A stretch of DNA of 64,000 nt from Spirodela intermedia (taxonomy: Eukaryota; Streptophyta; Magnoliopsida; Alismatales; Araceae), in NCBI GenBank assembly GCA_902729315.2, contig LR746269.1, positions 7,724,231-7,788,230 of the forward strand, read 5' to 3'. Below the pieces are notes generated by a model. The model had not been told where the DNA came from. It was given only the letters and a program-made list of their open reading frames with translations, and made no database searches. This document shows, piece after piece, positions 36,331-48,706 of the stretch. The position numbers and the translations under genes are program-made. How positions within the stretch are numbered: position 1 is the stretch's first letter; the number at the start of each line of letters is the position of its first letter.

Positions 36331-39300
36331 GCCGACTGCTCCCCAGAGCAGCGACCTCTTTGTTTACCGTTTACAGTGAGGGCTGCGTGGGGCCTGCTTC
36401 ATTGTCCTTCCCCTCAGTTTTCCTGTTCCCCTCTTGCATTCAACCATTCAGCCTGCCAGCCCATGACACCTCACCCCGCCATTGTTGACCTCCCCTCCAG
36501 GTAGCAGGGTGGCCGAATATAGGCTAAAGCTTGAACCCATTTTGGATTTTTTCCTGATATGGGCCTAGGTCATAACCCAAGTAGAAAAATCCTGATAACT
36601 TGTTCATTCATCCCTTATTTTGTTTGATCTCCCAATTAATTACATGAGTGGTAGATAAGTCGGTCTCTTTTTCACTTGGGTCATTAATCTGGACAAACTA
36701 GACTCATCTGGTGCTCTCACTTTCTTGCTAGGCTTTTGTTACATATGGAGAATGTTCACAACTTTTTTCTATTATAAGCTGAATAATTGTGTTTCTCTTG
36801 TTCAAAGTTGATATTGTTCATTTATTGAAATTGGAGATGAACACATTTTTTATGTTTGTAATAAAGGGGGGCCATTAAAAAATTATAGGATTTTTTGAAG
36901 AAAAATGTGAGGAAGAATATTAGAAAAGGAAACTTTTAACATGCCATTTAAGTCGGGCTTCTATGTTAATTGAGAAAATTCTTCACTTCAATCATAGTCT
37001 ACTCAACTATCTCTACAAGAAGCTAATTGATGGAATAGATATCAATAAAATATATCATTTCTAGAGACCTATGAGAATAAGTGATTTATGGAGAAGTATA
37101 GTTGAATTATCTTAGAAAAAAATAAAGATATCATGAGTAAAATTTTAGAAAACAAAGGACAGAAGGTAATAAATTGATAATGACAAGTATGCTAAATATT
37201 ACTTGTTCATAGTTTCCCATCGTAAATAAATTGGGGTGTACATTTTATGGTGGCATCAAAGATGAAATGATAAAAGTGGCCATGTTTGGGAGGAATACAT
37301 GATGAATGTTAAAGTCCTATTTTGATTTAGCATTAGAAGTTCCCTCCAAAATCATGTATCTTCCAATTGACAAATAGTTATGTACATAGTTATGTATCTT
37401 CTATTTTTAGGTACTTTTATAGTTCCAATTGACAAATATCAATGGAATACAACCAAGACACCAAATTTTATAATGATTTGGGCCCTTTTGTTCATTTCCA
37501 ATATCATCATCCTAGTTACACTATCTATAGTTGAGAATATAATTAATTTCATGAGATTTATAACCCTTTACTTCCACGATAAATCCTCACAAAGTCAATC
37601 TTCCCATAGTAGACATGTCAGCTCATTTTAGTCTCTCAATCACATTATAATCATCTTTCAATTGGCTTCACATATATAAACACAAGAACGATAAACTTAG
37701 TGATTTAAAATGATTTAACCACATCATCTCAAAGGATGTACTATCTCATTGTAGAAGAGTATGCTTGGGGAAAGGGCTTTAGAGTATTGAGCAGCAATGG
37801 ATTTTTCTCTTTTGTAGAAGCTCAAAGATGAATAAAATTTTGAATTGACTTCTAGGAATAAGAATGGGTAGTTGGAGATGTTAAATTTGATTTTTCTCTT
37901 CTCCTTTTCACTCAAACCCTAATATGAGAAAAATTTACCTTTTAGTACATAGTTAATTGGGCCAAACGATCATCTGAATGGCTAATTGAATATTCCATAT
38001 GTGCCTAAAAATTTACAAAAATTGTGTTTGTCAATTTTATTAAATTCATAAAAATTTTAAATATTCAAACTTTTGTGTGCCGTTTGTTGTGTTGAATTCC
38101 TCTTTGAGCCATATTTTTAACAAGTGTTGCTCACATTTGTGACACCATATTTAGATAAAAATCATTTTAGTCATATGGGTTAGAAACATGAACAATTTTT
38201 TATCTTTGAATGAATTTCTTAACTCATTATTATTATAAAAAACTAAAATATTCAAATTCTAGCGCTTTCTTTGTTGGATTGTGTTTGGCTTTGATTTATC
38301 TTTCCAATTAATGGTTGTGTCCTATATTTATGTGACATCATTTTAAATATAAGTTCGTTTTATTCAAGTTCGAGTATAAATATTTACCATTACGAATTTC
38401 ACCTGATTTAAATTATGTCAATTCATACAATTAACATAACAGAAAATTACCATTCACTTATTTCTGTTTTAACTTTGTCATCATCAGAATGCTTGAAGCT
38501 CTTCAAAGCCAATAAATTATGTATGAGGTACCCACTACCTTCATTTTCATTAAAGAATCTAGACATATTTTTCAGGGATCTCTAAACCTCAATGATTTAA
38601 TTGAATTCTATTCTAGAAATGATCATAAAATATATAATTCAACACATAAAATTACTTTTTTTGGGCATTGAAATGACATTTCATGTGTGATCTATAATAC
38701 AATGGCTAGATTTAGAAAATTATTATTGTCGTAATTTTAATGAACTTAATGATCTTTGCACTTTTATTGAATTTCAACTTTGCACATTTATATCACAAGA
38801 TAAATAAATTTAATATTTTTTTGATCTGTGAAAAATGTGGTTGAGCTTTAAAATTTCTTTTTTTAAATTTAGATGTAGATAATTAGCATTGAAAGAAATG
38901 TACTTTCATAATTTTCTCAATTTTCATGGATATTTTCTACTTACTAATGGAAAAAATAACTAGCAAGAAAAATGTTGTGTTTAGTAATCCCCAATGTGAG
39001 ATGTTTTAGAAGGAGCTAAACTTAAGACCTTATCCTCCACCTTTTTATGGTGAAATTAATTTATTAATTTTTTCTATCCACCTAAATCACTTGAACATCA
39101 ATAAACACATACAGTTATTTTATTGTGGCTTTCAATCCTCAAAGCCGTATAATAATTGGAGAAAGCCCTTCACTTACAGATTTTTGGGAAGAGAAAAGCT
39201 GAATATGTAGTATGTAATACTTTCATTCAAACTACTTGATTCTAAAAGCCATGGTAACAATGCTTGACTACCCCATTTGCTCCCTCAACTATTTCCCTCC

Positions 39301-40313
39301 CTTGCTCTATATTGTGGCCCACAGTACCATGGTTTGCCCCATCTTCTCATAATTGCTAGCTATCCCATGATTCATGTGAGTTACTGACTGCACCCTCCAC
39401 CATCTGGCAAGTCTCCATCCAATGTGAATCCTAATTAAAAAAACATAGCAGTTCACAATTATCCCAATTTTCACATGTTGCCCCTTCAACTCTCCTTGTT
39501 CCTTAACTGAATCTCTCCTCTTTAGCAATCCCCTTCCTCACCTCCAGCCCCCTCCAATTCTCTCAAGTTGCTAGCTCTTTTCTTTGATCCCTCAGTTCCA
39601 TCTCTCTCCTCCTCTTTGAATACTCTCTCTCTACAAACAGCTCCTCCTTCCCCCCCATTGATACCCATACCCTGGCATACCTTCTCCTGTAGAGAGGGCA
39701 AGGCTTGGATGAGGGGTTAGAACAACATCATTATGTGGGTTCCAGGGGCTAAAAGTTGTAGACAACATTTGCAAGGGGTTGTTGACCACTTTAATGGTTT
39801 TTGTAGAGTAAAATCCACATCAATGCCAAATTTTCTTACACTCCCCACCATCTACAGCATCCTCACTCATCCATGTTAATACTGTTGATAAACAACTCTG
39901 ATCTATTTATTTTTATTCATAAAATATCATCAAAATTATGTTGCCTATTAATCATATTTAAAAAATCATAATGCTACATACTGTAAATTTTATTTATTTT
40001 GGGTAAATATTATGGAAGCAACGGTACTATTTTTTATTATGCAAAAAGAAGCATTGAATTGTGAACGCATCAAGAATGTTGACGAATTGTCCGTCGTTTT
40101 AAATCCCTGATTTCTTTTTTTCTTCGAAACCCGAAACGGCGTAATTAGGGGAACAGAGAAACATTAAAAAACTGCCGATTATCTGAACCACCCCGAAGAA
40201 AAGTAATGAATTTGCGGAAAGTTGCATACTTGGTGATGCAGAGGCAGCCCTGCAGCGGCCACCACCAGGTAAATCAATTGCCGACAGCGGTGGAGTTGAA
40301 CGTGCGCTCAAAG
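36331..40313. other. AT-rich intergenic DNA, no gene seen
   Basis: About 4 kb with scattered stops in all frames. From 36600 to 39100 it is strongly AT-rich. A pyrimidine-rich patch at 39540-39660 could be an old promoter or leader. I find no RNA gene, transposon ends or array. The right end should include the 3' untranslated region of the PDCT gene. Confidence 0.55.
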
Positions 40314-41388
40314 TCAAGCCGCCTCGGCGGCGGCGGCGAGGTGGTAGCGGCGGCGGTGGCTCTTCTCGTATTTTCCGGCGAGCACGTCGAAGAGGACGCC
40401 GGCGCCCACCCCCGCAGCCAGGTCGATGCTGTAGTGACCCCTCGTTGCCAGCAGCCGGAGTACTTGCAGAAGGTTGAGGGCGTCGAACGCCGCCGCCATG
40501 GCCTGCCGGCCTGTCCTTCTCATGTCCAGTGAGGCGATGACCGACCCCGCGACGTGGCCGGAGAAGAAGAGGAAGAAGGAGACGTTCCCCACCGGGAAGT
40601 CAACGCCGGAGCCCAGAAACTCCTGCTTGAAATAGGGCACCACCACCCAACGACCCCATCAACAGGTGGAAGAAGGAGGAGGAAGGACCAGCAGCTGAGA
40701 TTATTACTATTATTACCTGGGGAAGGGGGAGCTGGGTGGAGTAGCCGAGGATTCCCCGGCAGGTGAACATGAAGACGACGGCGATCGTTGATCTCCCCCG
40801 GCCCTCTATCAGCAGCGTGGAGAGAATGTACGCCGCCTGCATGACGACGAACACCTGCACAGCGCGCTCAGAGTTCTAGTCAGATTTCTCCGCCGGGGAA
40901 GGTGGAGGCGGAGGAGGGCGGCGGTGGCGGAGAGTTACCGTGTTGAGGGCGGCGAGGGCGGAGTTGAGGGCGGGCCGGCCGGCGAGGTAGCGCTGGAGGG
41001 GCTTGGTGAGGATGAAGCCCACGTCGAAGGGGGGAGAGTTGGAGGGGACCATGAAGAGGGTGTACTCCACCATCATGAAGAAGAGAACGCAGAGGGCGAA
41101 GAAGCAAGGGATGGGGTGCCCATGGACAATCCCCGCCACCTCCTCCATGGAGAATCTCCCGGCCAGTGCGTTTCTCCTGGTGGCGTCACCACCGTCGCCG
41201 GCGGTGCCGCGGCGGCTGGTCATGTTGAGAGGATTGCTACCTCCGTGGGGGCGACGGCGAGCAAGACCAGTGTGATTCTCGGTTTCGGGTTGTTCTCCTA
41301 CTCCTTTGCCACCTTCCTTGGCGTCCCCCACGGCGGCGCCGTCGGGTGTCTTGAGGAGGAGAGGTATCAGTTTGCCGCCGTTACTCAT
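40314..41388 (-). CDS. ROD1: Phosphatidylcholine:diacylglycerol cholinephosphotransferase (ROD1/PDCT)
   Basis: PDCT moves the phosphocholine head group between phosphatidylcholine and diacylglycerol in the ER, feeding polyunsaturated acyl chains into storage oil. Exons 40939-41388, 40717-40854 and 40314-40622 (GT-AG, phase 0) give 298 residues against about 300 in Arabidopsis. The N-terminus is hydrophilic and Gly/Arg-rich. Several membrane segments follow (IPCFFALCVLFFMMVEYTLF, then exon 2). The lipid-phosphatase/transferase core reads FMFTCRGILGYSTQLPLPQ, DFPVGNVSFFLFFSGHVAGS (His219) and TRGHYSIDLAAGVGAG (His259, Asp263). ATG 41388 is the first in-frame ATG; the open frame upstream starts at TTG and is low-complexity. 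The first exon is very GC-rich. All expected core motifs are present, so the enzyme should be active. Confidence 0.96.
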
Positions 41389-41587
41389 CTTCGCCGCTCC
41401 CACCGCCGCCACCGCCGCCAGCGTAGAGGTCTCCGGCGCGATCCACCGACGAGCTCCGCCGCTGGATCTGCAAAGGCGGAGACATTGTGATGGGGTTTCG
41501 TGGTCGACGGAGCTTCCAATGGAAACCCACTTTCCTACTTCAAAAGGTAAAAAATGCCGGCCACAGAGAGAGAAAGAGAGAGAAAGA

Positions 41588-41625
<38 letters not shown>

Positions 41626-42990
41626 CAGAGGAGGGCGAGAGAGAAATCTGTTCACCGAGGCGAGGGCGGCGGCGGAGGAGTTGGTCAAGAGGTACCGCCG
41701 GAGACGGAGAAAGAGAGAGGCGGCGGCAGCTACAAGGCGGTCGTTTCCTGAAGTACGGGTGGGCGTTTTTCATGTGGATTCGGGGGGATCTAATCTCACA
41801 GCTGACGTGTCTCTTATCCTGACGGTTACCTATCTGTCCACTCAATTCCTCAATCTTCGCCTGCATCGTCTCCAAATATTTTTATATTTCTGCGTGATAA
41901 TGACTGCTACTCTCTCTCTCTCTCTAGGTTCGCACGAGAGACTCGCTCATGCACGCAATTTTCTCTGAGAGAAAAAGCGGCGGCGAGGAAAATGTGTACT
42001 AATTAATTCCCCACCAAATCAAAACTAGCCCACCACACCAAATCGAGAGGAGGAGAGTCGCGTTTAGGGGCTAAAGGTCAACACTAGGAGGGATAAGGGA
42101 AGATTCGAGTGTACACGAGTCAACGCCTGTCGCCAACGGGTTTGTACTTGACTGCAGGTTTTGACATCCATGAAAATAAGACCACTTTTAGGTGAAATTT
42201 AACAATCATTATCAATTACTACCAAACACGGTGATAGAAGAGATGTCAACAACTTTAAGATGTGATGGTTCCATTTCGGCGTAGAAGTACGGGCCTTATT
42301 ATTTTTCGTGTATACTTGAGCCCTCTACCTTAGATTTCTAGTTTTTGGTCATAAAATTTAAAGGTTGCACCTCCTCCTTTATTGACACTATTATACATGG
42401 CATCTATAGACTCATATCCTTGAGGAATGTACATTGGATAGCTTGCCCCTTATTTTTCTTTTTTGGACGTAGTGGCCTTTTCTTCTCACTTCATTCAACT
42501 GAATTTATGAGGTTCTAATCTTACCTCAAGTTTTTAGTAAAGTCCTTCCCAATTGTGAAAATAATAATAACTAAATCTTGAAATAATAATGACTCATTCC
42601 ATGAAACATATTATGTACCATAGGAGTAACCTCACATATTTGCTCCTTGCATAGCCTCTAACAAGCATACTCTTATTATCATTCAATCTGACCATTCCTA
42701 CACTTTCTTTTGTAGGTAAAAACATAAGATAATAAAGGTGGGTCAAGATTTGCAATTGACTACTGCCTTTTTATGCAACTGATGTACTATATAATTTTTT
42801 TTAAAAATGTGATTTATTTAAGGATCAGAATCAGCATTTTATGTAGAGAAATGCAAAGTATTTATCTCACCTAACCTTGTCAACTTATATTGCGATTGCC
42901 CCCAACTTATTGTGATTGTAGATGAAAAATGCATGAAAATGAGTAACAATATATGTATGACAAGAAAATTAGAAATCTCCTCTCCGTCGA
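41389..42990. other. PDCT leader and intergenic DNA with a GA microsatellite
   Basis: The first 250 bases are GC-rich leader and include a GA-rich tract at about 41564-41637 with a pure (GA)n core at 41589-41618; on the PDCT coding strand this is (CT)n. Beyond 42000 the sequence becomes AT-rich up to the broken edge of the retrotransposon. No separate gene is visible. Confidence 0.6.
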
Positions 42991-44712
42991 AAATGGGAAG
43001 TGATCTTTCTTCGTCGCTGCATTCAACTTCCGATAGTCGATACAAACTCGCCACTTCGTCGGGAGGCGTGTTTGAATCTCCTCTCTTTTGTCGTTCACGG
43101 TCACTGTAACTCCTGCCTTCTTGGGAACCACGTGCACAGGACTAACCCACTGGCTATCCGATATGGGATAGATAATCTCTACATTAAGCCACTTAAGAAT
43201 CTCTTCCTTAACGGCTTCCCATACCTTAGGATTAAGTCGGCGCTGGGCTTCCCTCACGGGTCTGGACTCGTCCTCTAAGAATATGCGATGAGTACATAAT
43301 GAAGGGTCTAATCCCTTTAAATCTGCTAGAGTCCATCCGATTACTTGCTCATTCCGTCGTAATACGTCGAGTAATTGTTTCTCCTGCTCCTCATTGAGCT
43401 GGGAAGAAATGATCACTGGTTTAACCTGCTGAGAGTCAAGGAAAGCGTACTTGAGTGTAGATGGAAGAGGATTGAGCTCTCTTGCCGGATCGTCCAATGG
43501 TAGTTCCTTGAAAGCAGCTCCCTCATTGACCGTCATGACTTCTTTGATGCAAGTCTCTATGTCTTGATCATCAAATAAGTCGATGGCGCCCAAATCCTCG
43601 AAAGCTTGTGAAGGATACTTCATCAACTTGTTGATGTTGACCTTCACCGTATGCTCTCCCACCTTAAGAATCACTTCTCCTTTTCCCCAATCTGTAATGG
43701 CTTTTGTGGTAGCTAAGAAAGGTCTTCCTAGGATAATTGGGGCTTGACTAAGCTCTTTAATTATCTTCATATCTACAACTAGGAAGTCTACCGGAAAATA
43801 ACATCCTTCTATTCTAACAATCACATCTTCTATTATGCCATGAGGTTTCCTTACCGATTCATCCGCTAAACATAACTCTATAAGGAAAGGTTGTAATTCC
43901 CCTACATGATGACAGTCATATACGGCTTTAGGGAGGATATTGATACTAGCTCCAATATCTAATAATGATCTAGTAAAAATCATTCCTCCAATCTCACTCG
44001 TAATCATGGGAGCTCCTGGATCTCTCTTTTTAATAGGAAGAGAATTCATCATAATGGAACTAATATTCTCACTCAATTGGATCCTCTTGGGGCTTCTATG
44101 GGGTGTGCATATGCCTTTAAGGAATTTAGTATAAGAAGGTATATGCCTAGTTGCATCTACTAAAGGGATGGTAATGGTAACCTTTTGGAAGGTTTCTAAT
44201 AAATGATCATCAGATTCACTAACCTTAGCCTTAGGCTTACTCAATGCTTGAGGATATAGCACGGGTGGTTTGTATGTGTCTGGATTTGGCTCAACTTGCA
44301 CCTGTTCTTCTTCATCATTTGAACTACTGTCTGGCTCTACTACTACTGTCGGTGTCTCATCATCTATCAAGCTCTTATGTAAAGGATGATCCTTGTAAGG
44401 ATCAGGTAAATCCTTGCCGCTCCTAAGGCTCGATATCGCTAATGCAGCTTCCACTTCCTCCTCGTCAACATGCACATGACTCAGATTGTGCGTTTGACTT
44501 GATGAGGACCCTTGATTCCTCGGGTTGATAGTGGCCTGTGATAGTAATTGGTCAGAAAACGAAACTTGCTTACCTTTCTTATTATCAGTCGAGGTAGAGA
44601 TGTTCGTCTTGACGAAATCCTGTATCTCATCCACACGCGAGTTTATCCTGCTCATTTGCTCCATCAATTGAGAGAGTGCACCCAGAATCGGATCTGCAGA
44701 TGGTGCAGTCGG
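42991..44712 (-). pseudogene. Retrotransposon protease and partial reverse transcriptase
   Basis: The frame open to 44667 and beyond covers the end of gag, an aspartic protease with the LLDIGASINILP active-site motif, and the N-terminal part of reverse transcriptase (WVSPVHVVPKKAG, then WRVCIDYRKLN). It breaks off just after DHFP, before the catalytic YxDD region, so no active polymerase can be made. The motif set matches the Athila/Tat branch of plant gypsy elements. Confidence 0.88.
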
Positions 44713-45868
44713 TCATGGAGCTTGGTTGTACGACTGCTGTGGTGGAATATACGTCGACTGTCTTGTATTCGCATAGGGTTGCTGTTGTGAGTTTTGTTGC
44801 TGACCGGTGCTATATGGAGGATATGTCTGATCCGTACTCCTCCTAAATCCTTGCTGCTGCTGCTGTATAGGATTACAAACAAGGTTATTAAAATAATTTG
44901 GATATGTACCTTGATAGTTCGGTCGTCCCTGTTGAATTTGCCCTCCTGGCGGGCCTTGTCTGTACATGCCCTGCCTTTGAATTGCCATGATCGGACAATC
45001 CATCTCGACGTGGTCGAGGCGTGAGCAATGGGCACATGGTGACGCTTCTTGTAGAGCGACGGGTGCAAGTCCTTCAGATCCGTTGCGGATGTGGAACCGA
45101 TCTAATAAAAGATTATGAACTCGCCATCTTGTCGATCTTCTCTAGGAGCATGCCCGTCTCTACTGTCTTTGCGTCAATTAATCCTCCTTTTGGCGTTGCA
45201 CCTCTTCCGAATGGTTTTGCCGAGTTATGGTGGCTATTTTCCGCCACAGTCTCGATCAATTCCATTACTTCATCTTCAAATTTGCTCATGAAGGTGCCGC
45301 CGCTAGCTGCATCCAAAAGATATCTATCTTGCGGGCCTAACCCATCATAAAATATCTGTGTAAGCTCATGGTTAGACACTCCATGGTGAGGGCACTCTCT
45401 AGTGAGGTCTCTAAGTCTCTCCCAAGCTTCGTGAAATGTCTCACTCGGTCCTTGGGTAAACTCTCGCATCGCCTTCCTAACAGAGGTGGTCTTTCCTACG
45501 GAATAGTATTTCCTAAGAAATTCCTCCTCCATCTCGGTCCAAGAAGTGAACTCTTTTCCTAACTTAAGAAACCAATCCTTAGCTCTATCTCTAAGGGTGG
45601 CGGGAAAGAGTTTCATCTTCATTACATCTGCTGACACATTATGAATCTAATTAATCTCACATACTTGACTAAGCTCGTCGACATGTCTATAAGGATCCTC
45701 GGAAGGTTTACCATGGAAGATAGGTAACATACTCATCACATGCGAATCTATCCTAAAATTCGCATTTCTAGCTAAGGGTGCATGAATACGAGTAACGGGT
45801 CTTTGAAGAACAGGCCTAGCATAATCACTCAGGCGTCTCCTAACATTTCCCTCATCATTTAGGGTCAT
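44713..45868 (-). pseudogene. Broken retrotransposon gag with CCHC zinc knuckle
   Basis: Gag starts at ATG 45868 (MTLNDEGNVRRRLSDYARP). A TAG at 45647-45649 stops it in frame, after which gag continues with FPATLRDRAKDWF and AWERLRDLTRECPHHG. A one-base shift near 45112 moves it into the frame holding a perfect C-x2-C-x4-H-x4-C knuckle (residues CAHCSRLDHVEMDC). A Gln-rich tail follows, ended by TGA at 44713-44715. Both stops can be explained by C-to-T changes, the usual decay of methylated transposons. Confidence 0.88.
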
Positions 45869-46298
45869 ATCTAAGGTCGATGATGACGCGGAAGATGAAA
45901 GTGATTACGAGAAACATTCAAAAAGATCTAAGTGTAAAGAATTATCCCTCGTTCTCCAATCAAACTCTCGTCTCATAAATATGCACAAATATATATAATA
46001 TAATAATACTAAGAAGAGATACTATAAAATTATTCAACAATGACAAATTTAATCGTACCTGATTGTCGCTATTCATCAGAGTTATGCTCTCCCAATTCAA
46101 GTATGACGCGATGATTGTCCGTCGTCCGTAGAGAGGGACTAATCACTTAATCTCGTCGAAATTGAGTATCTAAACGATATATTTCTGCTACAAATAGCTC
46201 AGTGTAGGATCAATTTGGATTAAAATCAAGAAAGAAATAGAAAAATCAGAGTTGACTGAGTCAAAATCGATGATTTTACTCAAAAATATGCCTTAATT

Positions 46299-46315
46299 CC
46301 CCAGCAACGGTGCCA
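46299..46315 (-). other. Retrotransposon primer-binding site
   Basis: On the minus strand TGGCACCGTTGCTGGGG lies two bases inside the putative LTR end. It resembles the TGGCGCCGTTGCCGGGG-type site conserved in many plant gypsy elements, with two changes. Its position between LTR and gag fixes the orientation of the element. Confidence 0.75.
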
Positions 46316-46317
46316 TT

Positions 46318-47395
46318 TGACGAGACTAAATCGTATGGTCGTTGAATGCACATGATTCAGTGTCAAAACAAAGTCCTAATCTTACCAATTTATGATTAAT
46401 CAAAGTAATTAATTAGTATAATGGTAATTAAGGGTTGAATCCACGGAGAATTAGGGAAATTTGAGAGATATCTTTGAAATTCGGTCAAATCAGACGATGA
46501 AATTAGGTTAGAAATTGGAAAATTTAGTACATTAAGAAAGATAACTCAATTTCAAATCCATGGAATCAAAAATCAGGTGATTTGGATGAGAATTCGAAGA
46601 GTAATTGAAGTTTGAAGTTAAGAGAAATTTTTGTATCGCGAAATGATTAAAAACAGAAATTAAAACTAAATTAAACTTAATCTCCAATTTTCGTATCGCG
46701 TGGACCTCGATTCCACGTGATCTACGCACGCTATTTGTTGCGATGTCGATTGGACGCACGAGATCACGCCACGCGTCCTGCACATAAAAAAACTAAGGGA
46801 CTTTAGTCCCACACGGGAAAAACAAAGGACTTTAGATCCACGTGTACACGCGCGACATATAACCCCTTTTTGCGATTTTTTAATTAATTTAAAACATTTA
46901 AAAATCGAAAATAAAAATAAATATAAATAAATTCAGAAAAATTCTAGAAATTCTATAAAATTGTAAAAATCATAACTTTCAAAATACAACTCCAAATTAA
47001 TTCAAATTTGTTTTTTTATTCAAAATTGAATAATCTATCATTATAAAAGATCAAATTATTAAAATAAGAAGAGAATAAATTTTAATTAATTTTATACATT
47101 TATGTATTATATAAAATAAATTTATATAAATACATAAATGTTAATAAATATCTTTTCTCTCATATTTTCACTCTTAAAACATGATTATGATCATAAATAT
47201 AATTAGGATTAAAGATTGTAATGTGTAATTATTTATAATAATCTATAATTTGGTGTATTTTAAGATCATAACATGAATTTACACAAAATGATAGAAATAT
47301 ACTTAAAATATGATAACATGAATATATTTGTAATGATTAATGCATTAATTTGCATTAATAATTATATAATTACATGCATAAATAGCATGTTATCA
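46318..47395 (-). mobile_element. Putative 5' LTR of the gypsy element
   Basis: The inner edge is set by the primer-binding site: on the plus strand the LTR begins TGACGAG at 46318, so in element orientation it ends CTCGTCA. The outer edge is tentatively at 47395, where the plus strand reads GCATGTTATCA, giving an element start of TGATAACATGC and about 1078 bases. The ends share TGA...TCA. With no second LTR the outer edge cannot be confirmed. Confidence 0.5.
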
Positions 47396-48655
47396 AAGAC
47401 CCCTCAAAATCTTTTCTAACCTATTAGCTAGCTGCAAGATAATCAAGATAGATTTCAATTTTTTCAATGTGAAGTTGCTTGTATAAGCAATGGGAAAGAG
47501 GATGATGCTACTCTGAGATCAAGTAAAACTTTCTGGAAGGTGGTACCTAATGTACACTTGTTGTATTTAAATACATATTATCTAATGATATTTATAACTA
47601 AGACTTAATAAAATATTAGTACAGAAGTAAGTCTCAAGTTGAACATAGAGAGATTAATAAACCATGAGCTGATGACGAATGAAACACCATTGTACCAAGG
47701 ACTTGAGTTTTTACTTGATAGTGGTTCATGACAGGGTAATCATTTGTCGCTCAACGCGCCATGTGATCAAGTGCACACATGATCTAACATCACACAAAGC
47801 GCCACGATACTAGTAACTTAAGTTCTTTCATATATAACCATTAGGTATATCAATATGATAATCAATTGTTTTATGATAAAATAAATATTATCTTTAAAAA
47901 CTCGACAGTAGTTGTGAATGAGACATCCATTCTTTCCTCTTTTTGTGTAACTAATACCTCTCGTGATTTACAAGTTAGTTCTTTCTTTCCTTAACTATAC
48001 TTAAGGCCTCTAATGAGTGCTCAACTCTTTCCTTCTCCTTCCAAACAATGGTGACAATGTGGTTAACCTCTCTTTTTGACAGATCTCTCTAATAAGTAGG
48101 ATAGTGCTTTCAAATGATACTTCTATGACTTCTGACATAGTGTGACACATCTAAATGAAATCAAGCCATCACATTAGTGTCTCTAGTTGCTCAAGAGGTA
48201 GATTAAACTTGGGTAATAATTTATTTTCTGATTTTATTATTTATTTACGTGCTTTCAATATTTATTTATATCTTATGATAAGTTATTTCTATTTCATGTA
48301 TGTTTTGATTAAAATGAGTAGAATTAATTTAATCATGATAAATGATCTTCATTCTTTTTCTAAATTATCTAAAACTCATCTAAGATCAAGTTAAGATTGT
48401 GTCCAACTTATTTTCTATTAATTTTTGAAGTCAAATCTCAAAGTATTTATGAATAATGAGTATTTTTCTATTTTTAATGTGAAATTAGTGAGATTAAAGG
48501 TTGACTAATGAGCATTGAACTATTAACATAAGGTGGAGACATTCACAGCTGACTTCATATCATGTGTGTGAATTCTCAAACACACATTCATCTAAGAATC
48601 ATGGTCACCATGAAAATAGATTGACCATATTTCTCTCTTTATTATCGTCTTACTT

Positions 48656-48660
<5 letters not shown>

Positions 48661-48701
<41 letters not shown>
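48661..48701. repeat. (TC)n microsatellite
   Basis: A pure TC tract of about 41 bases inside AT-rich intergenic DNA, followed by an impure pyrimidine stretch. Confidence 0.9.

Positions 48702-48706
<5 letters not shown>

Larger units (their letters stand above)
42991..47395 (-). mobile_element. Truncated Ty3/gypsy (Athila/Tat-like) retrotransposon
   Basis: In minus-strand order the element has a putative LTR (46318-47395), a primer-binding site, a leader, gag, a zinc knuckle, protease and the start of reverse transcriptase. It stops abruptly after the CIDYRKLN...DHFP motif near 42991, so most of the polymerase, RNase H, integrase and the second LTR are missing. Gag carries a TAG at 45647-45649 and a frameshift near 45112, and the gag-pol frame carries a TGA at 44713-44715. 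It is a dead, 3'-truncated copy about 1.6 kb upstream of the PDCT start. Confidence 0.9.

Noticed and set aside
39690-39890. Possible microRNA-like fold-back (GGATGAGG with CCTCACTCATCC)
   Set aside because: Pairing is short and broken and no known mature microRNA sequence is present.
41389-41688. Longer N-terminus for PDCT
   Set aside because: The open frame upstream starts at TTG and encodes a Ser-Leu repeat from the microsatellite; no ATG before 41388.
40924-41968. Several long plus-strand frames opposite the PDCT gene
   Set aside because: They are GC-driven shadows of the first exon and of the GA repeat; the minus-strand PDCT frame has clear homology.
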